Source: Kumtagia ephedrae
GTDB taxonomy: Bacteria; Pseudomonadota; Alphaproteobacteria; Rhizobiales; Rhizobiaceae
Assembly: GCF_003012745.1 (NCBI RefSeq)
Contig: NZ_PXYK01000010.1
Location: forward strand, 1-64,000
Length of the DNA: 64,000 nt
Direction: 5' to 3'
Each line of letters opens with the position of its first letter. Within the stretch, counting starts at the first letter, position 1. Below are positions 32,998-41,514 of this stretch, piece after piece. Below the pieces are notes generated by a model. That model searched no databases and was not told where the DNA came from. It saw nothing but the letters and a program-made list of their open reading frames with translations. Both the position numbers and the translations under genes were made by a program.

Positions 32998-34572
32998 ATG
33001 AACGCCGTGCAGCCCGACCTAGCCGCTCCCGTGGCCGAACGCTCCCGCCGCGGCGGCCGCGCCGGCAAGCGTTCGGGCGCGGGCGCCGGCTTCGAGCAGC
33101 CGCCGTTCCGGCAGTTGCGGATGCCGCTGCAGCCGACGAAGCTCGTCTCCGACGACCAGCTGGAATCGATCCATCTCGCCTCGCTCCGGGTGCTGAAGGA
33201 GATCGGCGTCGACGTGCTGCACGACGGCGCCCGCCAGATCATGAAGGAGCATGGCGCCGACGTGCGCGACGGCAGCGAGCGCGTGCGCTTCGATGGCGAC
33301 ATGATTCTGGAGCTGATCGCCCACTGCCCGCCGGAATTCACCATCCACGCGCGCAATCCCGCCCATAACCTTCGTTTCGGCGGCGACAATTTGATCCTGT
33401 CGATGATGGCCTCGGCGCCGAACTGCTCGGACATCGACCGCGGCCGCCGGCCCGGCAATCAGCAGGACTACCGCAACTTCCTGAAACTCGCGCAGATGCA
33501 CAATGTCCTCAACTGCACGGGCGGCTATCCGGTCGAGCCGATCGACATCCACCCGTCGGTGCGCCATCTCGACTGCATCCGCGACCTCGCAACCCTGACC
33601 GACAAGGTCTTCCACATCTATTCGCTCGGCAAGGAGCGCAACGTCGACGGCATCGAGATCACCCGCATCGCCCGCGGCGTGTCGCGCGAGCAGCTAATCG
33701 ACGAGCCGTCGGTCTTCACTATCATCAACACCAACTCGCCGCTGAAGCTGGACGTGCCGATGATGGAGGGCATCATCCAGATGGCGTCGATGGGCCAGGT
33801 GGTCATCGTCACGCCGTTCACGCTGTCCGGCGCCATGGCGCCTGTGACCGTCGCCGGCGCGCTGGTGCAACAGAATGCCGAAGCGCTGGCCGGCATCGCC
33901 TTCGCGCAGATGGTCCGCAAGGGGGCGCCGGTCGGCTATGGCGGCTTCACCTCCAATGTGGACATGAAGTCGGGCGCGCCGGCCTTCGGCACGCCGGAAT
34001 ACATGAAGGCGCAGCTTGTCGGCGGCCAGCTGGCGCGGCGCTACAACATCCCCTACCGCACCTCCAACACCTGCGCCGCCAACACCGTCGACGCCCAGGC
34101 CGCCTATGAGAGCGTGTTCTCGCTTTGGGGCGCCGTCCAGGGCGGCGGCAACATGGTCATGCACGGCGCCGGCTGGCTCGAGGGCGGGCTGCGCTGCTCC
34201 TACGAAAAGACGATCCTCGACATCGATCTTCTGCAGATGGTGGCGGAGTTCCTCACCCCGCTCGACCTCTCCGAGGAGGCGCTGGCGGTGGACGCCATCC
34301 GCGACGTCGGCCCCGGCGGGCATTTCTTCGGCACGCCGCACACGCAGTCGCGCTACAAGACCGCCTTCTATGCCCCCGTGCTGTCCGACTGGCGCAACTA
34401 CGAGACCTGGGCTGAGGCCGGCAGTCCGACGGCTATCGAAAGGGCGAACCGCGTGTGGAAGGAACGGCTGGCGCAATACGAAGAGCCCTGGATGGACCCG
34501 GCCATCCGCGAGGAGCTCGACGCCTTCGTCGAAAGGCGCCGCGCCGAGGGCGGCGCTCCGACTGATTTTTGA
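32998..34572 (+). CDS. MttB-family methyltransferase (non-pyrrolysine)
   Basis: 524 residues of the trimethylamine methyltransferase superfamily. It includes the family body with VDVLHDGARQIMKEHGADV, HNVLNCTGGYPVEP, and GGFTSNVDMKSGAPAFGTPE. No in-frame TAG occurs, so it is the non-pyrrolysine type (compare MtgB for glycine betaine, MtcB, MtpB). It would transfer a methyl group to a corrinoid partner, but no corrinoid protein is encoded in the window. A dimethylglycine-type dehydrogenase follows, so a quaternary amine is a likely substrate. The start is chosen by gagga spacing; ATG 32992 is an alternative. Confidence 0.87.
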   Translation: MNAVQPDLAAPVAERSRRGGRAGKRSGAGAGFEQPPFRQLRMPLQPTKLVSDDQLESIHLASLRVLKEIGVDVLHDGARQIMKEHGADVRDGSERVRFDGDMILELIAHCPPEFTIHARNPAHNLRFGGDNLILSMMASAPNCSDIDRGRRPGNQQDYRNFLKLAQMHNVLNCTGGYPVEPIDIHPSVRHLDCIRDLATLTDKVFHIYSLGKERNVDGIEITRIARGVSREQLIDEPSVFTIINTNSPLKLDVPMMEGIIQMASMGQVVIVTPFTLSGAMAPVTVAGALVQQNAEALAGIAFAQMVRKGAPVGYGGFTSNVDMKSGAPAFGTPEYMKAQLVGGQLARRYNIPYRTSNTCAANTVDAQAAYESVFSLWGAVQGGGNMVMHGAGWLEGGLRCSYEKTILDIDLLQMVAEFLTPLDLSEEALAVDAIRDVGPGGHFFGTPHTQSRYKTAFYAPVLSDWRNYETWAEAGSPTAIERANRVWKERLAQYEEPWMDPAIREELDAFVERRRAEGGAPTDF

Positions 34573-34580
34573 TACAGCGC

Positions 34581-35762
34581 ATGACCGCCCTGGACGCCGT
34601 GTCCCCTGGTCCCGCCCTGATCACGCCGCGCGCGGCGGTGGGAACGGTGTTTCTTTGCTTCGGCCTGGCGATCGGCCTGCTCGGCGGTTCCGTTCCCGAG
34701 ATCGCCCGGCTCGCCGGCACGTCGCCGGAGATGATCGGATCGGCCTTCTTCGGCTCGACCATCGCGGGCATCCTCGGCCAGACCCTTGCCGGCCGCGTCG
34801 GCGGCGGGGTCAGCCTGAAGAAACGCCTGCTCATCCTGCAACTGATCGCGGCCGTGTGTCTCGTCCTCCTGTTCCAGGCGGAAAATGCCGTCGCGCTGAT
34901 CGCCGGGCTGTTCGTCTTCATCTTCTTTTCAGCCAGCATCGACCTCGTGATGAACAGCGAGGGCGTCGCGGTTGAACGGGCTCTCGACCGCCCCGTTCTC
35001 TCCGGCTTCCACGGCCTCGCTTCGCTGGGCGTCGGGCTGGGTGCCATCGGCGGCAGCTACCTGTCGGTGACGGTCGGCCTGACGGCAACCGCGATCGTCA
35101 GCCTGTTGGTGCATGCGGCCGCCATCGCCGCGGTCATGTCCGGCACGCCCGACCGCGGCGCCACACAGCCTGCCGAGGCCGGCTCGAGCTGGTTCAGGCC
35201 CTCCGCCGCGCTTGTCGCCCTGTCGCTCGTGCTCGGCGTTTCGATGGCTGGCGAGATGGCCGCCACGATGTTCTCCGCCCAGACGCTGGTCGACCAGGCG
35301 CCGGCGCTCGCCGCCTATGCCGGCGCGGGCGCAACCGCCTTCGCGCTGTTCCAGGCGGCCGTCCGCCTGAGCGGCGACCGCCTGCGCGCGCTGCTCGGCG
35401 ACGAAAGGCTGATCCGCGTCTCGTTGGCGGTGGCGTTCGTCGGGTTCGCGGTGATCACGACCTCCTCCAGCTTCGCCGTCAGCGCCCTGGGCTTTGCCGC
35501 CGTAGGCATCGGCACCGCCTGCATCGTGCCCTGCGGCTTCGCCGCCGCGGCGCGGATGTCGGCGCGGCCGGCGGCGGCTGTGATCAGCATGCTGTCGCTG
35601 ATCACCGGTCTCGTGCGCATCCCCGCCCCGCTCGCCTATGGCTGGCTCGCCGAGGAGATCGGCTTCGCTCCCGCCTACCTTCTTTATGCCCTGCTCGCCG
35701 CCGCCGCGCTTTGCCTCGCGTCCTTCGCGGTCGGCCGAGCCCGTTCCAGGAGTTCCACATGA
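34581..35762 (+). CDS. MFS transporter
   Basis: 393 residues with about twelve membrane helices. The N-terminal half has LCFGLAIGLLGGSVPEIARL and the loop LAGRVGGGVSLKKRLLI with the conserved Gly/Arg pattern; the second half is similar in layout. It starts 9 bases after the MttB gene and its stop overlaps the next start as ATGA, so all three form one operon. It could import or export the amine handled by its neighbours. The substrate is unknown. Confidence 0.86.
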   Translation: MTALDAVSPGPALITPRAAVGTVFLCFGLAIGLLGGSVPEIARLAGTSPEMIGSAFFGSTIAGILGQTLAGRVGGGVSLKKRLLILQLIAAVCLVLLFQAENAVALIAGLFVFIFFSASIDLVMNSEGVAVERALDRPVLSGFHGLASLGVGLGAIGGSYLSVTVGLTATAIVSLLVHAAAIAAVMSGTPDRGATQPAEAGSSWFRPSAALVALSLVLGVSMAGEMAATMFSAQTLVDQAPALAAYAGAGATAFALFQAAVRLSGDRLRALLGDERLIRVSLAVAFVGFAVITTSSSFAVSALGFAAVGIGTACIVPCGFAAAARMSARPAAAVISMLSLITGLVRIPAPLAYGWLAEEIGFAPAYLLYALLAAAALCLASFAVGRARSRSST

Positions 35763-38332
35763 AATCCCACGTCAAAGCGGTTGTCATCGGCGGCGGCGTC
35801 GTCGGCTGCTCGGTGCTCTACCATCTTGCCCGCGCCGGCTGGACCGACGTCATGCTGATCGAGCGCTCGGAGCTGACGTCCGGCTCGTCCTGGCACGCCG
35901 CCGGCGGTTTCCACACGCTCAACGGCGACCCCAACGTTGCAAAGCTGCAGGCCTATACCGTGCAGCTCTACAAGGAGCTGGAGGAGCTTTCGGGCCAGTC
36001 CTGCTCGCTGCATCTCACGGGCGGCGTCATGATGGCCGACACGCCTGAGCGCATGGATTTTCTGCGCCTCGCCCATGCAAAGGGCCGCTATCTCGGCATG
36101 GACACCGAACTGATCACGCCGTCGGAAGCCAAGGCGATGTTCCCGCTGATGGACGAAAAACATTTCGTCGGCGCCATGTGGGATCCGGTCGAAGGCCATC
36201 TCGACCCGTCGGGCACCACTCACGCCTACGCCAAGGCGGCCAAAAAGCTCGGGGCCGAGATCGTGCTGCGCAACCGCGTCGTGGAGCTGACGCAGGAGGC
36301 CGACGGCACCTGGAACGTGGTCACTGAGCAGGGCACGGTGAAGGCCGAGCATGTGGTGAACTGCGGCGGCCTGTGGGCGCGCGAGATCGGCCGCATGGTC
36401 GGCGTCGAGCTGCCGCTGCTGGCCATGGAGCACATGTATCTGCTCACCGAGCCGATGCCGGAGGTCGAGGAGTTCAACAAGGCGACCGGCCGCGAGATGG
36501 TCGGCGTGCTCGACTTCAAGGGCGAGATCTACACCCGCCAGGAACGCAACGGCGTGCTGCTCGGCACCTATGAGAAGGCATGCAAGCCGTGGTCGCCGGT
36601 GAATACGCCGTGGGACTTCGGCCATGAACTGCTGCAGCCTGACATCGACCGTATCGCACCGTCGCTGGAGATCGGCTTCCGGCATTTCCCCGGCATCGAG
36701 AAGGCCGGCATCAAGCAGATCATCAACGGCCCCTTCACCTTCGCGCCCGACGGCAACCCGCTGGTCGGCCCGGTCCAGGGCCTGACCAATTTCTGGTGTG
36801 CCTGCGCCGTCATGGCCGGCTTCAGCCAGGGCGGCGGCGTCGGGCTGGCGCTCTCCAATTGGATGGTCAACGGCGACCCCGGCTTCGACGTCTGGGGCAT
36901 GGATGTCGCCCGTTTCGGCGAATGGGCGAGCCTGCGCTACACCAATGCGAAAGTTCGCGAAAACTACTCGCGCCGCTTCTCCATCCGCTTTCCCAACGAG
37001 GAATTGCCCGCCGCGCGGCCGGCGCAGACCACGCCGCTCTACGACACCATGGTCGCCAACAACGCGGTGATGGGCGACAGCTGGGGCCTGGAGACGCCGC
37101 TCTGGTTCGCGCCGAAAGGCACCGAGGCGAAGGACATCGTCTCCTACCGCCGCTCCAACGATTTCGAACATATCGGCGCGGAGGTCCGCGCGACGCGCGA
37201 ACGTGTCGGCGTCACCGAGATCGCCAATTTCGCCAAATACGAAGTCTCCGGTCCGGGTGCAGAGGAGTTCCTCAACCGGCTGATGACCAACCGCATGCCG
37301 AAGAAGGGCCGCATCGTGCTCACCCCGATGCTGAACGAGTTCGGCAAGCTGATCGGCGACTTCACCATCGCCAGGACGGGCGACGAGACATTCATGATCT
37401 GGGGCTCGTCGGCCGCGCAGAAATACCACATGCGCTGGTTCGAGAAGCACCTGCCGAAGGATGGGTCGGTGCGTATCCACCGCTTCGACCAGACGCTGGT
37501 CGGCCTCTCCATTGCCGGGCCGAAGAGCCAGGCGCTGCTGCAAAAACTCGTCGACGAGGACGTATCGTCAAAAGCCTTCCGCTTCATGGATTTCCGCGAA
37601 ATGGCGGTCGGCGGCGCGCCGGCAATCGTCAACCGCATCACCTATACCGGCGACCTCGGCTACGAGATCTGGATGCAGCCGGCCTATCAGCGGCTGGTCT
37701 ATGCCGCGATCAAGCAAGCGGGCGAGGAATTCGGCATCGTCGATTTCGGCATGCGGGCGCTGCTGTCCATGCGGCTCGAAAAAAACTTTCCGACCTGGTT
37801 CCGCGAGCTTCGGCCAATCTACGGACCTTTCGAGGGCTCGATGGAGCGCTTCATCAAGCTTGAGAAGAACGATTTTGTCGGCCGCGAGGCTGCGGCGAAG
37901 GAGCATGCCGCAGGGCCGAGGCTGCGGCGCGTGTCGCTCATCGTCGATGCCCTCGACGCCGACGTCATGGGCGACGAGCCGATCTGGGCGAAGGTGAACG
38001 GCAAAGATTTCGGCACCGTCGAGAAGCCGCATGGCTATGGCGCGCCACGTTTCGACACCACCGGCAAGGAAGTCCGCGGTTCGACTGCGGCGACCGGAGC
38101 CTCAATGGTGCGCGGCATCCGTGACGGCGAATGGTCGGTAGTCGGCTGGGTGACGTCGGGCGGCTATGCGCATTTCGTACAGAAGTCGCTGGCGCAGGGC
38201 TATGTGCCGGCCGAGCTGGCGGAGGACGAAAGCGAAGGCCTGTTCGAGATCGAGATTCTGGGCCAGCGCCGCCCGGCGCGCATCAATGTCGAGCCGCTGT
38301 TCGACCCCGCCGGCGAGAAGATGCGGGGGTAG
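35759..38332 (+). CDS. FAD-dependent dimethylglycine/sarcosine dehydrogenase-like protein
   Basis: 857 residues in two parts. The N-terminal FAD-binding oxidase reads VVIGGGVVGCSVLYHLARAG, then SGSSWHAAGGFHTLNGD (covalent-flavin-type His in the family). The C-terminal half is the GcvT/aminomethyltransferase fold with YEVSGPGAEEFLNRLMTNR and GYEIWMQPAYQ. Such enzymes oxidatively demethylate dimethylglycine or sarcosine and pass the C1 unit to tetrahydrofolate. It is co-translated with the MFS gene. Preference for one amine over another is not decided by the sequence. Confidence 0.9.
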   Translation: MKSHVKAVVIGGGVVGCSVLYHLARAGWTDVMLIERSELTSGSSWHAAGGFHTLNGDPNVAKLQAYTVQLYKELEELSGQSCSLHLTGGVMMADTPERMDFLRLAHAKGRYLGMDTELITPSEAKAMFPLMDEKHFVGAMWDPVEGHLDPSGTTHAYAKAAKKLGAEIVLRNRVVELTQEADGTWNVVTEQGTVKAEHVVNCGGLWAREIGRMVGVELPLLAMEHMYLLTEPMPEVEEFNKATGREMVGVLDFKGEIYTRQERNGVLLGTYEKACKPWSPVNTPWDFGHELLQPDIDRIAPSLEIGFRHFPGIEKAGIKQIINGPFTFAPDGNPLVGPVQGLTNFWCACAVMAGFSQGGGVGLALSNWMVNGDPGFDVWGMDVARFGEWASLRYTNAKVRENYSRRFSIRFPNEELPAARPAQTTPLYDTMVANNAVMGDSWGLETPLWFAPKGTEAKDIVSYRRSNDFEHIGAEVRATRERVGVTEIANFAKYEVSGPGAEEFLNRLMTNRMPKKGRIVLTPMLNEFGKLIGDFTIARTGDETFMIWGSSAAQKYHMRWFEKHLPKDGSVRIHRFDQTLVGLSIAGPKSQALLQKLVDEDVSSKAFRFMDFREMAVGGAPAIVNRITYTGDLGYEIWMQPAYQRLVYAAIKQAGEEFGIVDFGMRALLSMRLEKNFPTWFRELRPIYGPFEGSMERFIKLEKNDFVGREAAAKEHAAGPRLRRVSLIVDALDADVMGDEPIWAKVNGKDFGTVEKPHGYGAPRFDTTGKEVRGSTAATGASMVRGIRDGEWSVVGWVTSGGYAHFVQKSLAQGYVPAELAEDESEGLFEIEILGQRRPARINVEPLFDPAGEKMRG

Positions 38333-38357
38333 AGGCCCAGGGATGTCAGTGCTGCAT

Positions 38358-38540
38358 CTTCGCACCCCCCTCTGTCCTGAGCTTGTCGAATGGGCCGGAC
38401 ATCTCCCCCGCAAGGGGGGAGATTGGCAGCTTCAACGGCATCACTCCGCCTGCAACATTGGCCATTGGCGAAACCACATCGGCAAGCCAATCTCCCCCCT
38501 TGCGGGGGAGATGTCCGGCAGGACAGAGGGGGGTGTGAAG
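38358..38540 (+). repeat. Family A palindromic element, second full copy
   Basis: Ends CTTCGCACCCCCCTCTGTCC and its complement (right end ...GGGGGGTGTGAAG). The nested stem CCCCCGCAAGGGGG is in both arms. The left arm is interrupted by GAGCTTGTCGAATGGGC, a 17-base insertion not seen in the other copies. It sits between the dehydrogenase and the DddP gene, 26 bases after the dehydrogenase stop. Confidence 0.85.
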
Positions 38541-38581
38541 GATTACAAACCTCGGCGAACCGCGTTGCGAGAGCGACCCTA

Positions 38582-39937
38582 ATGGAGCCGCTCGTCAAAA
38601 GTACCTTCGGCCGCCACCGCAAGATCATGCCATTCGAGCCTGGCGCGGCCGCCGATATCGAGGCACTGCGCCAGCAGGCCCGCCAAAAAGCTGCCTCCCT
38701 CAACCAGCATGTCCTTGGCTATGGCGAGACTGCCGAGCGCGAATGGGCCGCCGCCGGCATCCCGGCCCCCGACCTGCCGGCGATGCGAAAATACCGGCTG
38801 GAGCGCATCCGCGCCGAGCTGAAGCGCCGCGGCTATGCCGGCGCGCTGCTCTATGATCCCGTCAACATCCGTTACGCCACCGACTCCACCAACATGCAGC
38901 TCTGGGTGGCTCACAACCCGACCCGCCACTGTTTTGTCGCTGTCGAAGGTCCCGTCGTGCTGTTCGACTATTTTTCCTGCGAGCATCTTTCCGACCATTC
39001 CGGCGTGGTCGACGAGGTTCGGCAGGCGGTGTCATGGATGTATCTTTACGGCGGAGAACTCAGTGACCGGCGCGTGAAACGCTGGGCCGGACCGATTGCC
39101 GATCTCGTCAGAGCGCATGGCGGCGGCAATACGCGGCTTGCTGCCGACCATCTCGATCCGGAAGGTGCGGCTGAACTCTCGCGGCTGGGCGTCTCCGTCC
39201 ACAACGGCGAGGCCGTGATGGAAAGCGCCCGGCTGATCAAGTCGCCGGACGAAATTCTGGCCATGCGCCGCGCCGTCGTCTCGTGCGAGGCGGCGATGGC
39301 GGAAATGCGGGACGCGCTGAAGCCCGGTATTACGGAAAACGAGCTCTGGGCGGAACTGCATCGCGGCAACATTTCGCGCGGCGGCGAATGGATCGAGACC
39401 CGGCTTCTGTCGTCCGGACCGCGCACGAATCCCTGGTTCCAGGAGTGCTCCTCCCGGAAAGTCGAGGCCGGCGACCTGGTTGCCTTCGACACCGACCTGA
39501 TCGGCCCCTATGGCTTCTGCGCCGACCTGTCCCGTACCTGGCTGTGCGGCGACGGGGAACCGACCGCCGAGCAGCGCGATCTTTTTGCCATCGCCGGCGA
39601 CCAGACCGCCCGCAACACCGCGCTGATCCGTCCCGGCATTTCCTTCCGTGAGCTGGTCGAGCGATCGGCAGTGCCGCCGCCGGACTGCTTTCCCGCCCGT
39701 TACGGCGTGCTTTACCACGGCGTCGGCCTGGCCGACGAATATCCGACCCTGCCGCATGCCGCCGACTGGACCGACGACACGCCGGACGGCGTGCTGGAAC
39801 CCGGCATGGTGCTCTGCGTGGAAAGCTATATCGGCCGGCTCGGCGGGCACGAGGGTGTGAAGATCGAGGAACAGGTGCTGGTTACCGAAAGCGGGCGCGA
39901 GCAGTTGTCGCGCTTCCCGGTGGCGCTCACCGCATAG
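38582..39937 (+). CDS. dddP: DddP-type DMSP lyase (M24 fold)
   Basis: 451 residues of the M24 metallopeptidase fold. IRYATDSTNMQLW, GGEWIETRLLSSGPRTNPWF and FDTDLIGPYGFCADLSRTW are DddP-like text. From memory, the iron ligands of characterised DddP are Asp295, Asp297, Asp307, His371, Glu406, Glu421 and the catalytic Asp is 377. Here they are 303, 305, 315, 379, 414, 429 and 385: every one is present at a constant offset of eight. DddP cleaves dimethylsulfoniopropionate (DMSP) to dimethyl sulfide and acrylate. It lies after the MttB/dehydrogenase genes. Some relatives may be inactive or act on other onium compounds, so activity needs assay. Confidence 0.78.
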   Translation: MEPLVKSTFGRHRKIMPFEPGAAADIEALRQQARQKAASLNQHVLGYGETAEREWAAAGIPAPDLPAMRKYRLERIRAELKRRGYAGALLYDPVNIRYATDSTNMQLWVAHNPTRHCFVAVEGPVVLFDYFSCEHLSDHSGVVDEVRQAVSWMYLYGGELSDRRVKRWAGPIADLVRAHGGGNTRLAADHLDPEGAAELSRLGVSVHNGEAVMESARLIKSPDEILAMRRAVVSCEAAMAEMRDALKPGITENELWAELHRGNISRGGEWIETRLLSSGPRTNPWFQECSSRKVEAGDLVAFDTDLIGPYGFCADLSRTWLCGDGEPTAEQRDLFAIAGDQTARNTALIRPGISFRELVERSAVPPPDCFPARYGVLYHGVGLADEYPTLPHAADWTDDTPDGVLEPGMVLCVESYIGRLGGHEGVKIEEQVLVTESGREQLSRFPVALTA

Positions 39938-40184
39938 TGCCTGCCAGGCGGTCGAAGCGGCGGGACCGCGGGTTGGTCTCGCCCTTCCGCTTTTCCGTGT
40001 CGACGCGGATCAGACAGCCGTCGTTTTCTTCCGTGTCGACGTAAGGCTCGTCCACGGCCTCGCGCAGCTCGCTGCGCTCGGCAGGCGTCAGCTTCCGCTG
40101 CTTGATCAAGGCAAAGGCAACCGCGGCGGCAAGGATGGCCGGGCCGGCGATCGTGACAAGCACCCACAGACTGGAATCCAACAT
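39927..40184 (-). CDS. Small single-span membrane protein
   Basis: 85 residues starting MLDSSLWVLVTIAGPAILAA. One hydrophobic helix (about 6-26) is followed by a charged cytoplasmic-type tail with KLTPAERSELREAVDEPYVD and a basic end. I recognise no family beyond small membrane proteins of Rhizobiales. The stop overlaps the DddP stop region by 11 bases in convergent orientation. The start is divergent from the tandem MFS genes. The function is unknown. Confidence 0.6.
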   Translation of the reverse strand: MLDSSLWVLVTIAGPAILAAAVAFALIKQRKLTPAERSELREAVDEPYVDTEENDGCLIRVDTEKRKGETNPRSRRFDRLAGTMR

Positions 40185-40353
40185 GGCGCGCTCCGTTCCT
40201 TGAACGATGCAACGCGCATGCGGCACCGCACGTTCCATGCGGCCCCTGCGCCACCGCTTCGTGGCGGGGCGAAATCGCTGCCGTGCCGTAGTGCGCCTGG
40301 TCTGCCACCGTGGCATGGAGGCCGCTCCTAAGTTCCGGCGGCTCGAGCAAACG

Positions 40354-41514
40354 ATGGTGGAAAAGGTACGGGACACTTCGGGGATGCCGCTGGCGGCGCT
40401 CGCCGGTATCATCGCGACCGTGTCGGTGTTCGCCATCGCGCAGGGGCTCACCTATCCGCTGCTCAGCTTCATCCTGCTGCGCGAGGGTTACTCGCCGGCG
40501 ATGATCGGCGCCTCGGCGGCGATGACGCCGCTCGGGTATATCGTGTCGGCGCCGTTCATCCCGTGGCTGTCGCGCCGTTTCGGCGCCGGGCCGCTGACGG
40601 TCGGCTGCGCCGGCCTGGCGACGCTGATGCTGGCGGCCATCGGCTGGACACAGGACGTCTGGCTGTGGTTCCCGCTGCGCTTCCTGCTCGGCTTCTTCGC
40701 CAACCCGCTCTACGTGATCAGCGAGACCTGGATGATCGCGATCGCGCCCGCCGCCAAGCGCGGCCGGGTCATGGGCATCTACACCTCGATCGTGTCCGGC
40801 GGTTTTGCCCTCGGCCCGCTGACCCTCACCGTGGTCGGCACGCAGGGCTGGCCGCCTTTCCTCGTCGGCATCTGCGCTTTCCTGGTCTGCGGGCTGATCC
40901 TGGTGATCGTGCTGCCGCGCCTGCCGGACATGCAGGACGAAGCGCATACGACTTCGGTGGGCGGCTTCGCCATGCTGGCGCCGCTGCTCTTGTTCGCCGT
41001 GGCGGCGGCCGCGGCCTTCGAGCAGGGATTGCTGTCGTTGTTTTCTGTCTATGGCGCGAGCTACGGCACGCCGGAGCGGACGCTCGCCTCGCTGCTCGCC
41101 GTCTTCATCGCCGGCAACATAGCGCTCCAACTTCCTCTAGGCGCGCTGGCCGAGCGCATCGGCGCGCGCCGGGTGATGCTGCTCTGCGCGGTCGTCGCCG
41201 TGCTCGGCTGCGCGCTGCTGCCGCTGCTGCTCGCGACACCGCTGATCTGGCCGATGGTGTTCGTCTGGGGCGCGGTGGCCTTCGGCATCTACACCATGGC
41301 GCTGATCGAGCTCGGCGACCGCTTCACCGGGGCAATGCTGATCACCGGCAACGCCGCCTTCGCTCTGTTCTGGGGCATCGGCGGCATCGCCGGGCCGCCG
41401 GTGACCGGAGCCGTCATGGACATCGCCGGCGTGCAGGGCCTTCCGCTGGCGCTCGGGCTGCTCTGCCTCGGCCTGGTCGTCTCCATTCTCATGCGTTCCC
41501 GAGACCGGGCATGA
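40354..41514 (+). CDS. MFS transporter, tandem copy 1
   Basis: 386 residues with twelve predicted helices. LTYPLLSFILLREGYSPAM, FFANPLYVISETWMIAIAP and KRGRVMGIYTSIVSGGFALG are hallmark text shared with the next gene. It belongs to the group of MFS carriers often seen near drug or amine genes. The stop overlaps the second gene as ATGA. Start is ATG 40354 from the family N-terminus; the open frame runs upstream to 40207. Confidence 0.87.
   Translation: MVEKVRDTSGMPLAALAGIIATVSVFAIAQGLTYPLLSFILLREGYSPAMIGASAAMTPLGYIVSAPFIPWLSRRFGAGPLTVGCAGLATLMLAAIGWTQDVWLWFPLRFLLGFFANPLYVISETWMIAIAPAAKRGRVMGIYTSIVSGGFALGPLTLTVVGTQGWPPFLVGICAFLVCGLILVIVLPRLPDMQDEAHTTSVGGFAMLAPLLLFAVAAAAAFEQGLLSLFSVYGASYGTPERTLASLLAVFIAGNIALQLPLGALAERIGARRVMLLCAVVAVLGCALLPLLLATPLIWPMVFVWGAVAFGIYTMALIELGDRFTGAMLITGNAAFALFWGIGGIAGPPVTGAVMDIAGVQGLPLALGLLCLGLVVSILMRSRDRA

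Noticed and set aside
32998-34572. Pyrrolysine-containing trimethylamine methyltransferase
   Set aside because: The gene is open to its natural stop with no in-frame TAG, so it is the ordinary MttB-superfamily type.
38390-38581. N-terminal extension of DddP into the repeat
   Set aside because: The extra residues are translation of the family A element, and the protein from ATG 38582 has the normal family length and residue offset.
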